Source: Streptomyces atratus | GTDB taxonomy: Bacteria; Actinomycetota; Actinomycetes; Streptomycetales; Streptomycetaceae | DNA length: 64,000 bases | Direction of reading: 5' to 3' | NCBI RefSeq assembly: GCF_900119365.1 | Contig: NZ_FPJO01000016.1 | Coordinates: 62,001-126,000, forward strand | Part shown: positions 50,521 to 57,857 of the stretch, piece by piece | Numbering within the stretch: the stretch's first letter is position 1 | Layout: every line of letters starts with the position of its first letter | Translations under genes and position numbers: made by a program | The notes under the pieces: model-generated | Told to the model about the DNA's origin: nothing | Database searches by the model: none | What the model saw: only the letters and a program-made list of their open reading frames with translations

Positions 50521-51129
50521 TCAACTCGTGTGCAGCATCAGCCCGATGCCGACGACCGTCAGCCCGGCCGCTGCGATGCGCGGTGCGCCGAACCGCTCCT
50601 TGAAGAACAGCGTCCCTATGGCCGCGCCGACGATGATGGACGACTCGCGCAGCGCCGCGATCGGGGCCAGCGCCGCCCGCGTCTGGGCCCACAGGACGAG
50701 TCCGTACGCCGTCACCGACAGGGCCGCGCCCAGCAGCCCGCGGGCGGCGAACGGCCTCAGCCGCTCGACGAGTTCGGCCCGGTGCCGGTACAGCGCGTAG
50801 GCCGGGATGGCAAGCCCCTCCAGGATCATCAGCCAGGCGACGTAACCGAGCGAGGTGCCCGAGGCGCGCACCCCGACGCCGTCCACCGTGGCGTACACGG
50901 CGATGGCCAGACCGGTCGCGAGGGCGGCCAGCAGCGCAGGCCAGTCCGGACGCCTGCCGGAACCCCGGATGCCCCAGAGGGCGAGCCCGACGAGCCCCGC
51001 CGAGGCCACCGCGACCCCGGCCGTGGCCCAGCCGTCCGGGTGCTCGCCGACGAAGACCGCGGCGAGGACCGTCACCACCAGCGGGGCCGTACCTCGGGCG
51101 ATCGGATACATCTGCCCGAAGTCGCCCAG
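50521..51129 (-). pseudogene. EamA/DMT transporter, C-terminal piece (3 of 3)
   Basis: About 203 codons in one open frame, beginning TLGDFGQMYPIARGTAPLVV and ending AAAGLTVVGIGLMLHTS. It covers roughly helices 4-10 of a ten-helix EamA permease. It has no start codon of its own: the upstream edge is the end of the TnpB element. Joined to the pieces at 52941-53114 and 57787-57857 it gives a normal ~286-residue EamA protein. It is therefore a disrupted transporter for an unknown metabolite. Confidence 0.85.
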
Positions 51130-52942
51130 GGTTGTGAGCTGCTGTCGGTTTGGTGAGCTGGAGCGAGTTTTGGTGAGCTGGAGTGAGTCCGGTCGGCGGC
51201 TTCGCGGGGTGGGAACGGTAGTTCTGGTGCCGAATGGGTGACCTTGGCTGCTTGGTGCTCGTTGGACTGGGTGGTGGCTGTCCGGCTTCGAGGGAGGGGG
51301 TGTTGTGGTGGGTGGTGTGCGGGAGTTGGCGGCGCCGTTCGTGGTGCCTGGGCCGTGCGGGGTGGCGGTCCGGGACCGTCTCAAGCACCTCACGCCCCAG
51401 GACGAGAAGGTTCTGCGTCTGGTGGGCGAGCATCAGGGGCGTCTGGCTTCGCGTGATCTGAAGGCCCGTTGCGCGGATGGTCTGGAGCACGGTGCGGAGT
51501 CCTGGGCGTCGCGGAAGCGGGGATTGACCGGGGCGTCGTCGTCGCGGATCGCGGGTGCGATCACCAAGGCCACACACGACCAGTGGGCACTCGCCCGCCG
51601 CTGCCAGACCGCCCACATCCAGACGCTCGAAGCCGGGATCAGGACCCTGCGGCACCGCCTGTCCCTCCCCATCGGCGCGCCCGGGACGAAGCGCGCCCCT
51701 GGCGGCTTCCGCTCCCGGGGTGAGTGGTTCCACAAGTCCCGCCGCCTCAAAGCCCTGGAAGCCCGCCACAGTTCGGCGGTCCGTGACCGGCAGACCGGAC
51801 GGGTCCGGGTCGTACGGGGCGGCAAGCGTCTCCTCAACACCCGCCACCACCTCGCCCAGGCCCACCTCACCGAGGAGCAGTGGCGGGAACGCTGGGAGGC
51901 GGAGCGCTGGTTCCTGGCGGCGGACGGCGAGTCGGGGAAGCGGTTCGGGAACGAGACGATCCGCTTGACCGACACCGGCGAAGTGTCGATCAAGCTGCCC
52001 GCCCCGCTGGCCCACCTGGCCAATGCCAGGCACGGCCGGTACACCCTCGCCTCCACCGTCGCGTTCGCGCACCGCGGGGTGGAGTGGGCCGACCGGATCG
52101 CCGCGAACCGGGCCGTCGCCTACCGCATCCACCGCGATGTGGACCGTGGCCGCTGGTACCTCACCGCGTCCTGGCGGCGCCCCGCCGTCCAGACGGTCCC
52201 GCTTGAGACCGCCCAGGCCCGGGGCATGGTCGGTGTCGACACGAACGCCGACCACCTCGCCGCCTACCACCTCGACCCCCACGGCAACCCCACGGGCGAG
52301 CCCCACCGCTTCTTCTACGACCTGTCCGGTACCGCCACGCACCGCGACGCCCAGATCCGCCACGCCCTGACCCGGCTCCTGCACTGGGCCAAACAGACCG
52401 GTGCGAGCGCGATCGCCATCGAGGATCTCGACTTCACTGCCGAGAAGACCCGGGAGAAGCACGGCCGCCGGAAACGGTTCCGGCAGCTCATCTCCGGCAT
52501 CCCGACCGGGAAGCTCAGGGCCCGGCTGGTCTCCATGGCCGCCGAACACGGCCTTGCGATTGTCGCAGTCGATCCCGCCTACACCAGCATGTGGGGTGCC
52601 CAGCACTGGCAGAAGCCACTGGTCACCCCGCACCGCAGGATGTCCCGTCACGATGCCGCCGGTATCGCGATCGGACGACGCGCCCTCGGACACCCGATCC
52701 GGCGTCGGACGGCACCGCCCCGCGCACACCAGAGCGATGTGCACGGGCATCGGACCGCCCAGGCCGGACCAGGTATCCGGGGACGCGACGGAACCCGCCC
52801 ACCCGCCACGGACCACGCCCCAAGAGGCGTGCCGCCGAACGGGACGAGAAAGCGGCGACCGAGTGCATCCAACACCGTTCGGGATGCGCCCAGTACACAT
52901 GAGTGGGTCCAGGACTCACTTATGCGCACTGGCTAGGAACGG
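51130..52942 (+). mobile_element. TnpB-only element (IS607-type insertion), inserted in EamA gene
   Basis: The uninterrupted EamA gene would read CCCAGGGTGAACG on the plus strand. The element separates CCCAGGG from GGTGAACG, so one GG dinucleotide is present at both edges (51130-51131 and 52941-52942). No other target duplication or terminal inverted repeat is visible. GG cores are the rule for IS607-family elements, moved by a serine transposase TnpA. Only tnpB is left, so the copy cannot move alone. A guide (omega) RNA is expected to overlap the 3' end of tnpB and to read into EamA sequence. Confidence 0.7.
51305..52936 (+). CDS. tnpB: TnpB-type RNA-guided nuclease/transposon protein
   Basis: 543 aa. 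RuvC-like catalytic acids are present: Asp in ARGMVGVDTNADHLAAYHLD, Glu in SAIAIEDLDFTAEKT, and Asp in HRRMSRHDAAGIAIGRRAL. The PAYTSMWGAQHWQKPL region corresponds to the usual NPAYTSQ...C zinc-ribbon part, but the CxxC pairs are missing, a recognised variant in actinobacterial TnpB. The C-terminal ~90 residues are basic, low complexity and overlap the expected omega-RNA. The ORF is intact; nuclease activity is unproven. A start downstream of the GTG at 51305 is possible. Confidence 0.85.
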   Translation: MVGGVRELAAPFVVPGPCGVAVRDRLKHLTPQDEKVLRLVGEHQGRLASRDLKARCADGLEHGAESWASRKRGLTGASSSRIAGAITKATHDQWALARRCQTAHIQTLEAGIRTLRHRLSLPIGAPGTKRAPGGFRSRGEWFHKSRRLKALEARHSSAVRDRQTGRVRVVRGGKRLLNTRHHLAQAHLTEEQWRERWEAERWFLAADGESGKRFGNETIRLTDTGEVSIKLPAPLAHLANARHGRYTLASTVAFAHRGVEWADRIAANRAVAYRIHRDVDRGRWYLTASWRRPAVQTVPLETAQARGMVGVDTNADHLAAYHLDPHGNPTGEPHRFFYDLSGTATHRDAQIRHALTRLLHWAKQTGASAIAIEDLDFTAEKTREKHGRRKRFRQLISGIPTGKLRARLVSMAAEHGLAIVAVDPAYTSMWGAQHWQKPLVTPHRRMSRHDAAGIAIGRRALGHPIRRRTAPPRAHQSDVHGHRTAQAGPGIRGRDGTRPPATDHAPRGVPPNGTRKRRPSASNTVRDAPSTHEWVQDSLMRTG

Positions 52943-53114
52943 TGAACGAGCGCATCAGCAGCAGCATGTACGCCACATGGAGCCCGGCCGAGACCAGTAG
53001 ATGCGGCCAGGCCCCGGCAGCCGGGGACGGTACGAAGCAGGCGCCGGCCGCGCTGATCAGCAGCCCGCCCCCAGAGATCAGAGTGAAGGTGAGGAGCTGG
53101 TCCTTGATCGCGTG
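52941..53114 (-). pseudogene. EamA/DMT transporter, middle piece (2 of 3)
   Basis: In frame: HAIKDQLLTFTLISGGGLLI, SAAGACFVPSPAAGAWPHLL, VSAGLHVAYMLLLMRSFT, i.e. helices 2-3 of the permease. It is bounded upstream by the TG core of the prophage and downstream by the GG of the TnpB element. Confidence 0.85.
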
Positions 53115-53140
53115 TCCCAACACTTCGTTCCAACAGTTCT
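53101..53140. other. prophage attachment junction (left)
   Basis: EamA side CTTGATCGCG, then core TG (53113-53114), then element side TCCCAACACTTCGTTCCAAC. Together with the right junction it defines a 2-bp shared core with host arms GATCGCG/CGCGATC and element arms AGTGTTGGGA/TCCCAACACT. Confidence 0.75.
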
Positions 53141-53221
53141 GGAGTGGACACGTGACGGCATCGACACATGCGTCAGTCCCCGGCTGCCCCGAGCTAACTG
53201 CCTGTGGCGTTGTGTTGCCGC

Positions 53222-53374
53222 CTAACGGGACGTAATCCATGCGGCGAACACACTGCCTGCAACCGTGGCCAGCGCTGCGACGAGCCATCGGGGCATGTGT
53301 TCAACGGTTAAGTGCAGTCCGCGGTAACGGAGTTCAAGAGTTGGCAAGGGTGGGGGCGTCTTCTTTTTGGGCAT
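53222..53374 (-). CDS. small membrane protein of the prophage remnant
   Basis: 50 aa: basic start MPKKKTPPPLPTLELRYRGL, then HLTVEHMPRWLVAALATVAG and SVFAAWITSR, one C-terminal membrane helix. Similar tiny proteins occur in Streptomyces phages and integrating plasmids, without known function. No good ribosome site is visible upstream of the ATG, so expression is uncertain. Confidence 0.5.
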   Translation of the reverse strand: MPKKKTPPPLPTLELRYRGLHLTVEHMPRWLVAALATVAGSVFAAWITSR

Positions 53375-53840
53375 GGCTGTATCCAATGGTGTGGTGGGTT
53401 CGTCGCGGAACCGGTCTCGCTGTGATTGATCGCGATATCCGGGCCGAGAGTGTGAGAAGGCGCGATCGGCAAAGCGGGTATCTCGCTGACCTACGATGAG
53501 CACATCGCATCACTGCGATTGCATAGAGTGACGTCTACAAGGTTGATGCCTCTCAGTTCCGCCGGACTCGGGCCGTCTGCTCAGCACAGCACGGAGAAGC
53601 ATCCGGGCGCATCGACCCAACTGTTGCTTCCCTGCTGCCTCTCGCTGCCGCACGCCCCATCGAACGGCCCGCGCTCAACCAGGGTCAACAGCCCGCATGG
53701 GGTCCCGCTGGTGTCCCTTTTTCGTCAAACTGACATATGCCTGTCGGGAGGTGACGTCCCGTGCCCCGACGACCCCGCCCCGTGCAGCATCCCCTGTGGT
53801 GAGAACTGCCGTCCGAGAACGCGCTCGATCGTCGGGGCCC
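53375..53840. other. non-coding part of prophage remnant
   Basis: Short ORFs only, none with recognisable sequence; the composition is mixed and less GC-biased than the flanks. Probably collapsed phage DNA between the left attachment site and the portal gene fragment. Confidence 0.5.
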
Positions 53841-54020
53841 GTCGCAGCGGAGTTCAAACCCAAAGGCAGGTTGACTGTTGAGAATCCGCTTGGGGCCGTA
53901 CCGCTGGTCGAACTCCCCAACCGTTCCCGGCTGCACGCTTCCCCGCGCTCCGAGCTGGTGACCGTGCTCCCGCTACAGGACGCGGTAAACACGCTGCGGG
54001 CGCAGCTTCTTACTGGCTAA
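53841..54020 (+). pseudogene. phage portal protein fragment
   Basis: The frame reads VAAEFKPKGRLTVENPLGAV, PLVELPNRSRLHASPRSELV, TVLPLQDAVNTLRAQLL, matching the conserved middle of SPP1-gp6-like portal proteins (VPVVEFxNRPR...SELxxVIPxQDxVN). It stops at the left end of the IS5-type element, so the IS insertion or later deletion removed the rest. N-terminal portal sequence is also missing. Confidence 0.65.
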
Positions 54021-54073
54021 GGGATGTCCCGCAACTGCTGGTCACCGTTGCCGGGGGCTATCTGTAGCGATGG

Positions 54074-54457
54074 TCAGCCGAAGATGAGCTCGATGTCCTT
54101 GTCCAGGCAGAGCCTCATGACGACGATCAGCTGGCGGGTGTCGTCGATGCGCCGTTGGAGAACAGGATCGCTGTCATCGCGCCGCCACCGGCCGACGATT
54201 GCCTCCAGGCGGGGCAGCATGGCGGCGCAATGAGTCGGCGTGAGGTCGGGCCCGTCGTCGTCCGGGTGATCGAGAAGCGGTGCCAGCGTGGTGGAAACGC
54301 TGCTCCACGGGCGGTCTCCGCCGAAGCCGTGCATCTCGGCGAGGGTGAACCCCTCGGACTGTGCCAACCACGCCCTGAACGGGGCGAACCCGCTGTAGGA
54401 CCAGGAGATGTCCGGGCTGCTCACGTCGTCATCTCCGGGGAAGAGTGCGAGCCCCAT
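54074..54457 (-). CDS. hypothetical protein, IS passenger
   Basis: 127 aa with AAGGAGGA properly placed before ATG 54457. Starts MGLALFPGDDDVSSPDISWS and has FRAWLAQSEGFTLAEMHGFG, STTLAPLLDHPDDDGPDLTP, VVMRLCLDKDIELIFG. Acidic, soluble, no membrane segment. It looks like a widespread Streptomyces protein of unknown function. Its place between IS end and transposase makes it cargo. Confidence 0.7.
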   Translation of the reverse strand: MGLALFPGDDDVSSPDISWSYSGFAPFRAWLAQSEGFTLAEMHGFGGDRPWSSVSTTLAPLLDHPDDDGPDLTPTHCAAMLPRLEAIVGRWRRDDSDPVLQRRIDDTRQLIVVMRLCLDKDIELIFG

Positions 54458-54520
54458 CCTGTTCCTCCTTGCTCGACGCGCGCCCAGAATCAGCCGTAAG
54501 GAGGAGTGTCGGCAACTGAA

Positions 54521-55302
54521 ATGATCTGCCGCACGACTGGTGTGATCACGGCGTCGGAGCCCTCCTGGATAGCCCCCTTCACTGGTCTGAGTCCGCGCGT
54601 GTTTGCCCAGCTGGCGACCCCACTGTGCCGCGAAGACGAGAATCAGGCGAGCAAGGGCCGGCCGTGGAAGCTTTCGCTGGAAGATCGAGTTCTGCTGGTC
54701 GCCGCCTGCTGGCGAACCGACCTGACGCTACGCCAACTGGCCCCGCTGCCCGGGCGTCGAAATCAGCCGCCGACCGGGTGATCTCCCACCTGGGCCCCAG
54801 GCTCGCGCTCAAGCCGCGCAAGCGGTTCGCCAAAGACGCGGTGCTGATCGTGGACGGCACGCTGGTGCCCACTCGCGACCACAAGGTCGCCGAGCAGTCG
54901 AAGAACTACCGCTACTCCACCAACCACCAGGTCGTGATCGACGCCGACACGCGCCTGATCGTCGTAGTCGGCCGCCCGCTGCCGGGCAACCGCAACGGCT
55001 GTCGGGCCTGGGCCGAGTCCGGTGCCGAGGTCGCCGTCGGCAACACCACCACGATCGCCGACGGCGGCTACCGCGGCACCGGTCTGGTCATCCCGCACCG
55101 CCGCCGCAGCAAAGACGAGGAACTCCCCGACTGGAAGCAGGCCCACAACAAGAGCCACAAGCAAGTAAGGGCCCGCGTCGAGCACGTCTTCGCGCGGATG
55201 AAGTGCTGGAAGATCTTGCGCGACTGCCGCCTACGCGGCAACGGCGTCCACCATGCGATGAGCGGCATCGCCCGGATGCACAACCTCATGCTCGCCGGAT
55301 AG
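54521..55302 (+). pseudogene. IS5-family transposase, frameshifted
   Basis: The first frame (from ATG 54521; MICRTTGVITASEPSWIAPF ... TDLTLRQLAPLPGRR) is continued in another frame from SKSAADRVISHLGPRLALKP to RDCRLRGNGVHHAMSGIARM. The break lies near 54755 (CTGCCCGGGCGTCG), where one base seems lost relative to the expected LAPLFGVSKSAADR. The DDE residues are in the second part: VLIVDGTLVPTRD, TTTIADGGYRGTG, RARVEHVFARMKCWK. Either inactive, or expressed by programmed frameshifting as in some IS5 relatives. Confidence 0.85.
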
Positions 55303-55367
55303 GCGACGGGCCGACCTGACCGCCGCCCGTCCCCGGACCAGGCTGTAGATCATTTACGGGACAGCCC

Positions 55368-56060
55368 TCAGCGCCCGTACACGTCGCACTCATAGCACCC
55401 GTCGGCTTGCCGATTTCCACTCAGGGCTACCAACCCGTTCGCCTGCTCCGTGATCCAATCGTAAGAATGGATGTCGGTGCGCTGGTCCCAGTGGATCTGC
55501 TGCCGACGACGCTGGTCATCTTTGGTTGCATTGCGGCGTCGGCCAATTAGGACAAGACCTTCGAACTGATCAGTGATGCCAACCAGCCCGACCCCTCCAA
55601 CATGCGGGCCATTTTGGGCAGTTTGCATATTATGCCTGATCCAGTGACGCCAGTCTTTGACCTGCTGAAGCCCTTCCCTTAGTTTCTCCGACTCTGTGCC
55701 ATGCTTCAGCGTGAAGAGTCTTTCGATTCGAGGAGTCTCTAGTTCGATACCAAACCATCTCAGGCCGCCGCTGTTAACTCGTGCGGCCATGAAGTCTGGC
55801 TCATACTTGCCTCCCAGTTGAGGCTTGGGGATTACCCACCGGCATTGGGGGCCGAGTTGATGCGCAAGCATCTCCGGGTGTGCGGTAAAGAACTCTTGGA
55901 GCGGCTTCTCATCCATGGCGGATTCTAGAATATCTCCATACTCGGAGATGGTTTTGCGAGCCGGGGCGCTCTCGGTCATACAAATCTTCGGATTTCCGTT
56001 TCGGGCAAGTTCTTGAGTTGCCCACGCGATATACTCATCGGCTTCAGTGAAATCATCCAC
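55368..56060 (-). CDS. Shedu-type (SduA, DUF4263) anti-phage nuclease
   Basis: 230 aa from GTG 56060 (AAGG about 8 bp upstream). The C-terminal ~170 residues carry the DUF4263 pattern: EKPLQEFFTAHPEMLAHQLG, then PEPD-type KYEPDFMAARVNSGG, WFGIELETPRIERLF (nuclease D...ExE), and LQQVKDWRHWIRHN (QxxxW). Late VGLVGITDQFEGLVLIGRRR fits as well. Shedu proteins are single-gene anti-phage defences of the PD-(D/E)xK type. The gene is intact, runs opposite to the phage genes, and has clearly lower GC and more AT-ending codons than its neighbours, as expected for transferred cargo. The N-terminal sensor part is short (~55 aa). Confidence 0.75.
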   Translation of the reverse strand: MDDFTEADEYIAWATQELARNGNPKICMTESAPARKTISEYGDILESAMDEKPLQEFFTAHPEMLAHQLGPQCRWVIPKPQLGGKYEPDFMAARVNSGGLRWFGIELETPRIERLFTLKHGTESEKLREGLQQVKDWRHWIRHNMQTAQNGPHVGGVGLVGITDQFEGLVLIGRRRNATKDDQRRRQQIHWDQRTDIHSYDWITEQANGLVALSGNRQADGCYECDVYGR

Positions 56061-56305
56061 GCCCCTACCTTCTCACGCAACTTCCATGTGCGTCCCATCT
56101 TCCGATAGATGCGACAAGGGTGTGATAGCATTTGCGGTCCGCGTCACCAATGAGAATTACAAGACTCTCGGACTTCTGGTTAACCGTTCCAGTACTCTCG
56201 GTGTAGCCCTCGCTCACGCCACGGAAGGCAGCACCAGGAAGTGTCGCTTCCTCGTTGTAGGTGTAGCTGTTTCCCTCGGCGGGAAGCAGCGGGATGCGGT
56301 CCAGA

Positions 56306-56433
56306 ATGCTCAACTGGCCCCTGCCGCGAGCCGCCGAACGCTTCCAGGTCTCGCGACCCCGGCCCAGCGGTGGGCCGCCCGCTACCGCCGATTCGGCGAG
56401 GCGGGCATGACCGACCGCTCCTCCCGCCCTCAC
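56306..56433 (+). pseudogene. IS481-type transposase N-terminal relic
   Basis: Reading across two frames gives LNWPLPRAAERFQVSR, then AQRWAARYRRFGEAGMTDRS and SRPH, the helix-turn-helix start of IS481-family transposases (WPLRRAAERFQVSxPTAxRW...RSSRPH). A frameshift breaks it in the middle and the catalytic part is absent. Confidence 0.65.
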
Positions 56434-56655
56434 GCCAGCCTGGATTTCCACGCATGGGCGGAAACCGAGTCCGGGGCCCACGACCTATGCGCCTTGGTGC
56501 GCACGCTGGTTCACGCAATCTCCGGAATCCGGGGCGGGGTGGCCGTCTACTGGGTGTCGGAAGTCGGGGGCCCGCAGTGGCTTCCGGATTCGGAGTCCGG
56601 GCAGCCCCGGTACGCGGTCGCCTTTGAGGTTCATATGCGCGGGAATCCTTTCTAG
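56434..56655 (+). pseudogene. phage tail terminator fragment
   Basis: ASLDFHAWAETESGAHDLCA, LVRTLVHAISGIRGGVAVYW, VSEVGGPQWLPDSESGQPRY, AVAFEVHMRG: matches the C-terminal two thirds of HK97-gp10/tail-terminator-like proteins of Streptomyces siphophages. The N-terminus is replaced by the IS481 relic in the same open frame. It has a proper stop at 56653-56655. Confidence 0.65.
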
Positions 56656-57216
56656 CTCCTCGCTAGCTGAGTGCCATCCTCATCCAACACAGCTTGTGCA
56701 ATATTGGTGAAGTCGCGTATTGACCCAATATTGAGTATCTCAAAAAGAGATTCCCAGTGTACTTGCGTCAACTCTCGCACTGCCTCTTCGTCGCCGAACT
56801 ATCTGTATGTATGGCAGATATAATGCACCTGGCTTAACGCAACTCTGGCAACCGAGATAAGGGCATCTGCCTTATCCGAGGCACTTTTCGGGCCCGGCCA
56901 GAGAGACGTCCAGATATGCCGCCTTGAGACGTTCCAACGCCTCACCTGCGGAGCTCTCTACATCTTCGGAGAACAACTCGCGTTGCGGCCCGTCTGTGAC
57001 ATATATTAGCGGCGCCGTAATGCTTGTGAACTCATCGTAAGCGCTGATGAATTCTTTATAAGATATAAGGCGCGATTCCATGCGCTGTCTCTTGTGTTCT
57101 GCCTGCGCTGCGATTTTTGCAGAATTCATCTGAGTTCGAGCAGTTGCCCACGCGGCTCCGAGAGCGCCGGATGCTCCAGCAAGTGCCCCGAGTGCCGCCG
57201 AAATTCCCTGGTCCAT
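56652..57216 (-). pseudogene. membrane-anchored protein gene with frameshift and stop
   Basis: Starts MDQGISAALGALAGASGALG (one membrane segment), then QMNSAKIAAQAEHKRQRMES (helix) and ISYKEFISAYDEFTSITAPL. After GPEK (near 56883) the sense frame shifts and continues SASDKADALISVARVALSQV and HYICHTYR. It then meets an in-frame TAG and goes on FGDEEAVRELTQVHWESLFE to its natural end DEDGTQLARS. One frameshift and one stop codon inactivate a former ~187-aa protein. Low GC, like the Shedu gene; probably phage or defence cargo. Confidence 0.7.
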
Positions 57217-57367
57217 AGGCCAAGGATTTCGCGAACTTGATCGCAAGTCAACTATGTCAATTGTTACGAAATGGGATAAAGGTGCTTCTTAATGCCAGCG
57301 CTGCGCGCGTGGCGCTTTTCGAGCCGCCTATGTCGGTCCGCCGAGCGCAAAGGGGGCGATCGACTCA

Positions 57368-57562
57368 ATGTCCGAGTGGCCGGCCTTCATGGCTGATATC
57401 GGATGGATCTCTGATGCTGGAATTACTGAATCCAACTCAGCAGACTCCACTGAAATCAAGGGGTGGCAGGGCGGGCAGGCCGTTCGGAAGGTCATCAGAT
57501 CGTCCGAAATGACGTTTCAGTTCACTGCGATTGAAACGAGCAAGACTGTGCTTGAGCTTTAC
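57368..57562 (+). pseudogene. phage major tail protein fragment
   Basis: MSEWPAFMADIGWISDAGIT, ESNSADSTEIKGWQGGQAVR, KVIRSSEMTFQFTAIETSKT, VLELY correspond to the N-terminal/middle part of the major tail tube protein of Streptomyces siphophages (GWISDxGxTESNxxxSxxIxxWQGxxxVR). After ELY the frame runs into unrelated sequence and stops at 57631, so the C-terminal part is deleted. It comes after the tail terminator, as in intact phages. Confidence 0.7.
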
Positions 57563-57570
57563 CGCAGGGC

Positions 57571-57681
57571 TGCTATCTACCCGCCGACTACCCCGAGGCC
57601 ACCACGGGTGACCGGGAACGGCGGGACGTGATCGCTGCCTTGGTGCGCGACATCTTCTCTGGCGAGGCGTACGACGACTGA
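57571..57681 (+). pseudogene. C-terminal remnant of the last prophage gene (integrase?)
   Basis: An open frame reads DYPEATTGDRERRDVIAALV then RDIFSGEAYDD and stops at 57681, followed by a terminator and the right attachment junction. In serine-integrase prophages the integrase gene often ends beside the attachment site. The sequence is too short to confirm this, so the family is not assigned. Confidence 0.35.
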
Positions 57682-57697
57682 CCCGCCCGCAGGAGGA

Positions 57698-57732
57698 AAA
57701 GCCCCCTCCGGCTCAACTGCCGGGCGGGGCTT
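57698..57732 (+). terminator. terminator at prophage right end
   Basis: AAGCCCC...GGGGCTT outer stem with an inner CCGGC/GCCGG stem and TCAACT loop, preceded by AAA and ending in TT. Confidence 0.75.
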
Positions 57733-57762
57733 CTGTGTTCTCTGACGTGCGCGTATGCTCTG

Positions 57763-57805
57763 AACTGGCAACCAGCAGTGTTGGGATGCGCGATCGCGTT
57801 CCAAC
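57763..57805. other. prophage attachment junction (right)
   Basis: Element side CTGGCAACCAGCAGTGTTGG-GA, then core TG (57787-57788), then EamA side CGCGATCGCGTTCCAACTGG. Compare with the left junction. Confidence 0.75.
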
Positions 57806-57857
57806 TGGCATGCGTGACGGCCGCGATCAGGACCGCGAACGCGACCAGCGGTGTCAA
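57787..57857 (-). pseudogene. EamA/DMT transporter, N-terminal piece (1 of 3)
   Basis: TTG start at 57857 overlapping the ybaK stop (TTGA), then LTPLVAFAVLIAAVTHASWN and AIA, the typical first helix of a EamA permease, ending at the prophage core. The rest of the gene is at 53114 and 51129. Confidence 0.85.

Larger units (their letters stand above)
54021..55367 (+). mobile_element. IS5-family element carrying a passenger gene
   Basis: Terminal repeats GGGATGTCCCGCAACTG (left) and, inverted on the right, GGGCTGTCCCGTAAATG (14 of 17 identical) enclose a frameshifted IS5-type transposase and an oppositely oriented 127-aa gene. A direct repeat GCAACTG flanks the passenger part (54031-54037 and 54512-54518), the second copy lying just before the transposase start. 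This suggests that the passenger segment was inserted into the left end of an ordinary ~850-bp IS. No clear target duplication is seen outside the element. Confidence 0.65.
53113..57788. mobile_element. decayed prophage remnant inserted in EamA gene (serine-integrase type junctions)
   Basis: 4,676 bp between two TG dinucleotides. Removing it with one TG restores the EamA frame exactly (..AACGCGATCGCG-CA-CGCGATCAAG.. on the minus strand). The rebuilt attB is GATCGCG-TG-CGCGATC. The rebuilt attP is AGTGTTGGGA-TG-TCCCAACACT with further symmetry (CAGTTC at position 20-25 of both arms). Inside are pieces of phage portal, tail-terminator and major-tail genes in the normal order and strand, plus cargo and insertion sequences. 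No intact integrase is present. A transposon with 25-bp imperfect TIRs and a 2-bp duplication is the alternative. Confidence 0.75.

Noticed and set aside
53697..53840. N-terminal part of the ORF that contains the portal fragment
   Set aside because: Residues before VAAEFKPK show no portal-like sequence and look like random translation.
53113..57788. Interpretation as a complete transposon with 25-bp inverted ends
   Set aside because: Kept only as an alternative: the host site is itself palindromic, phage structural genes are present, and no DDE transposase belongs to these ends (the IS5 transposase has its own ends at 54021/55367).
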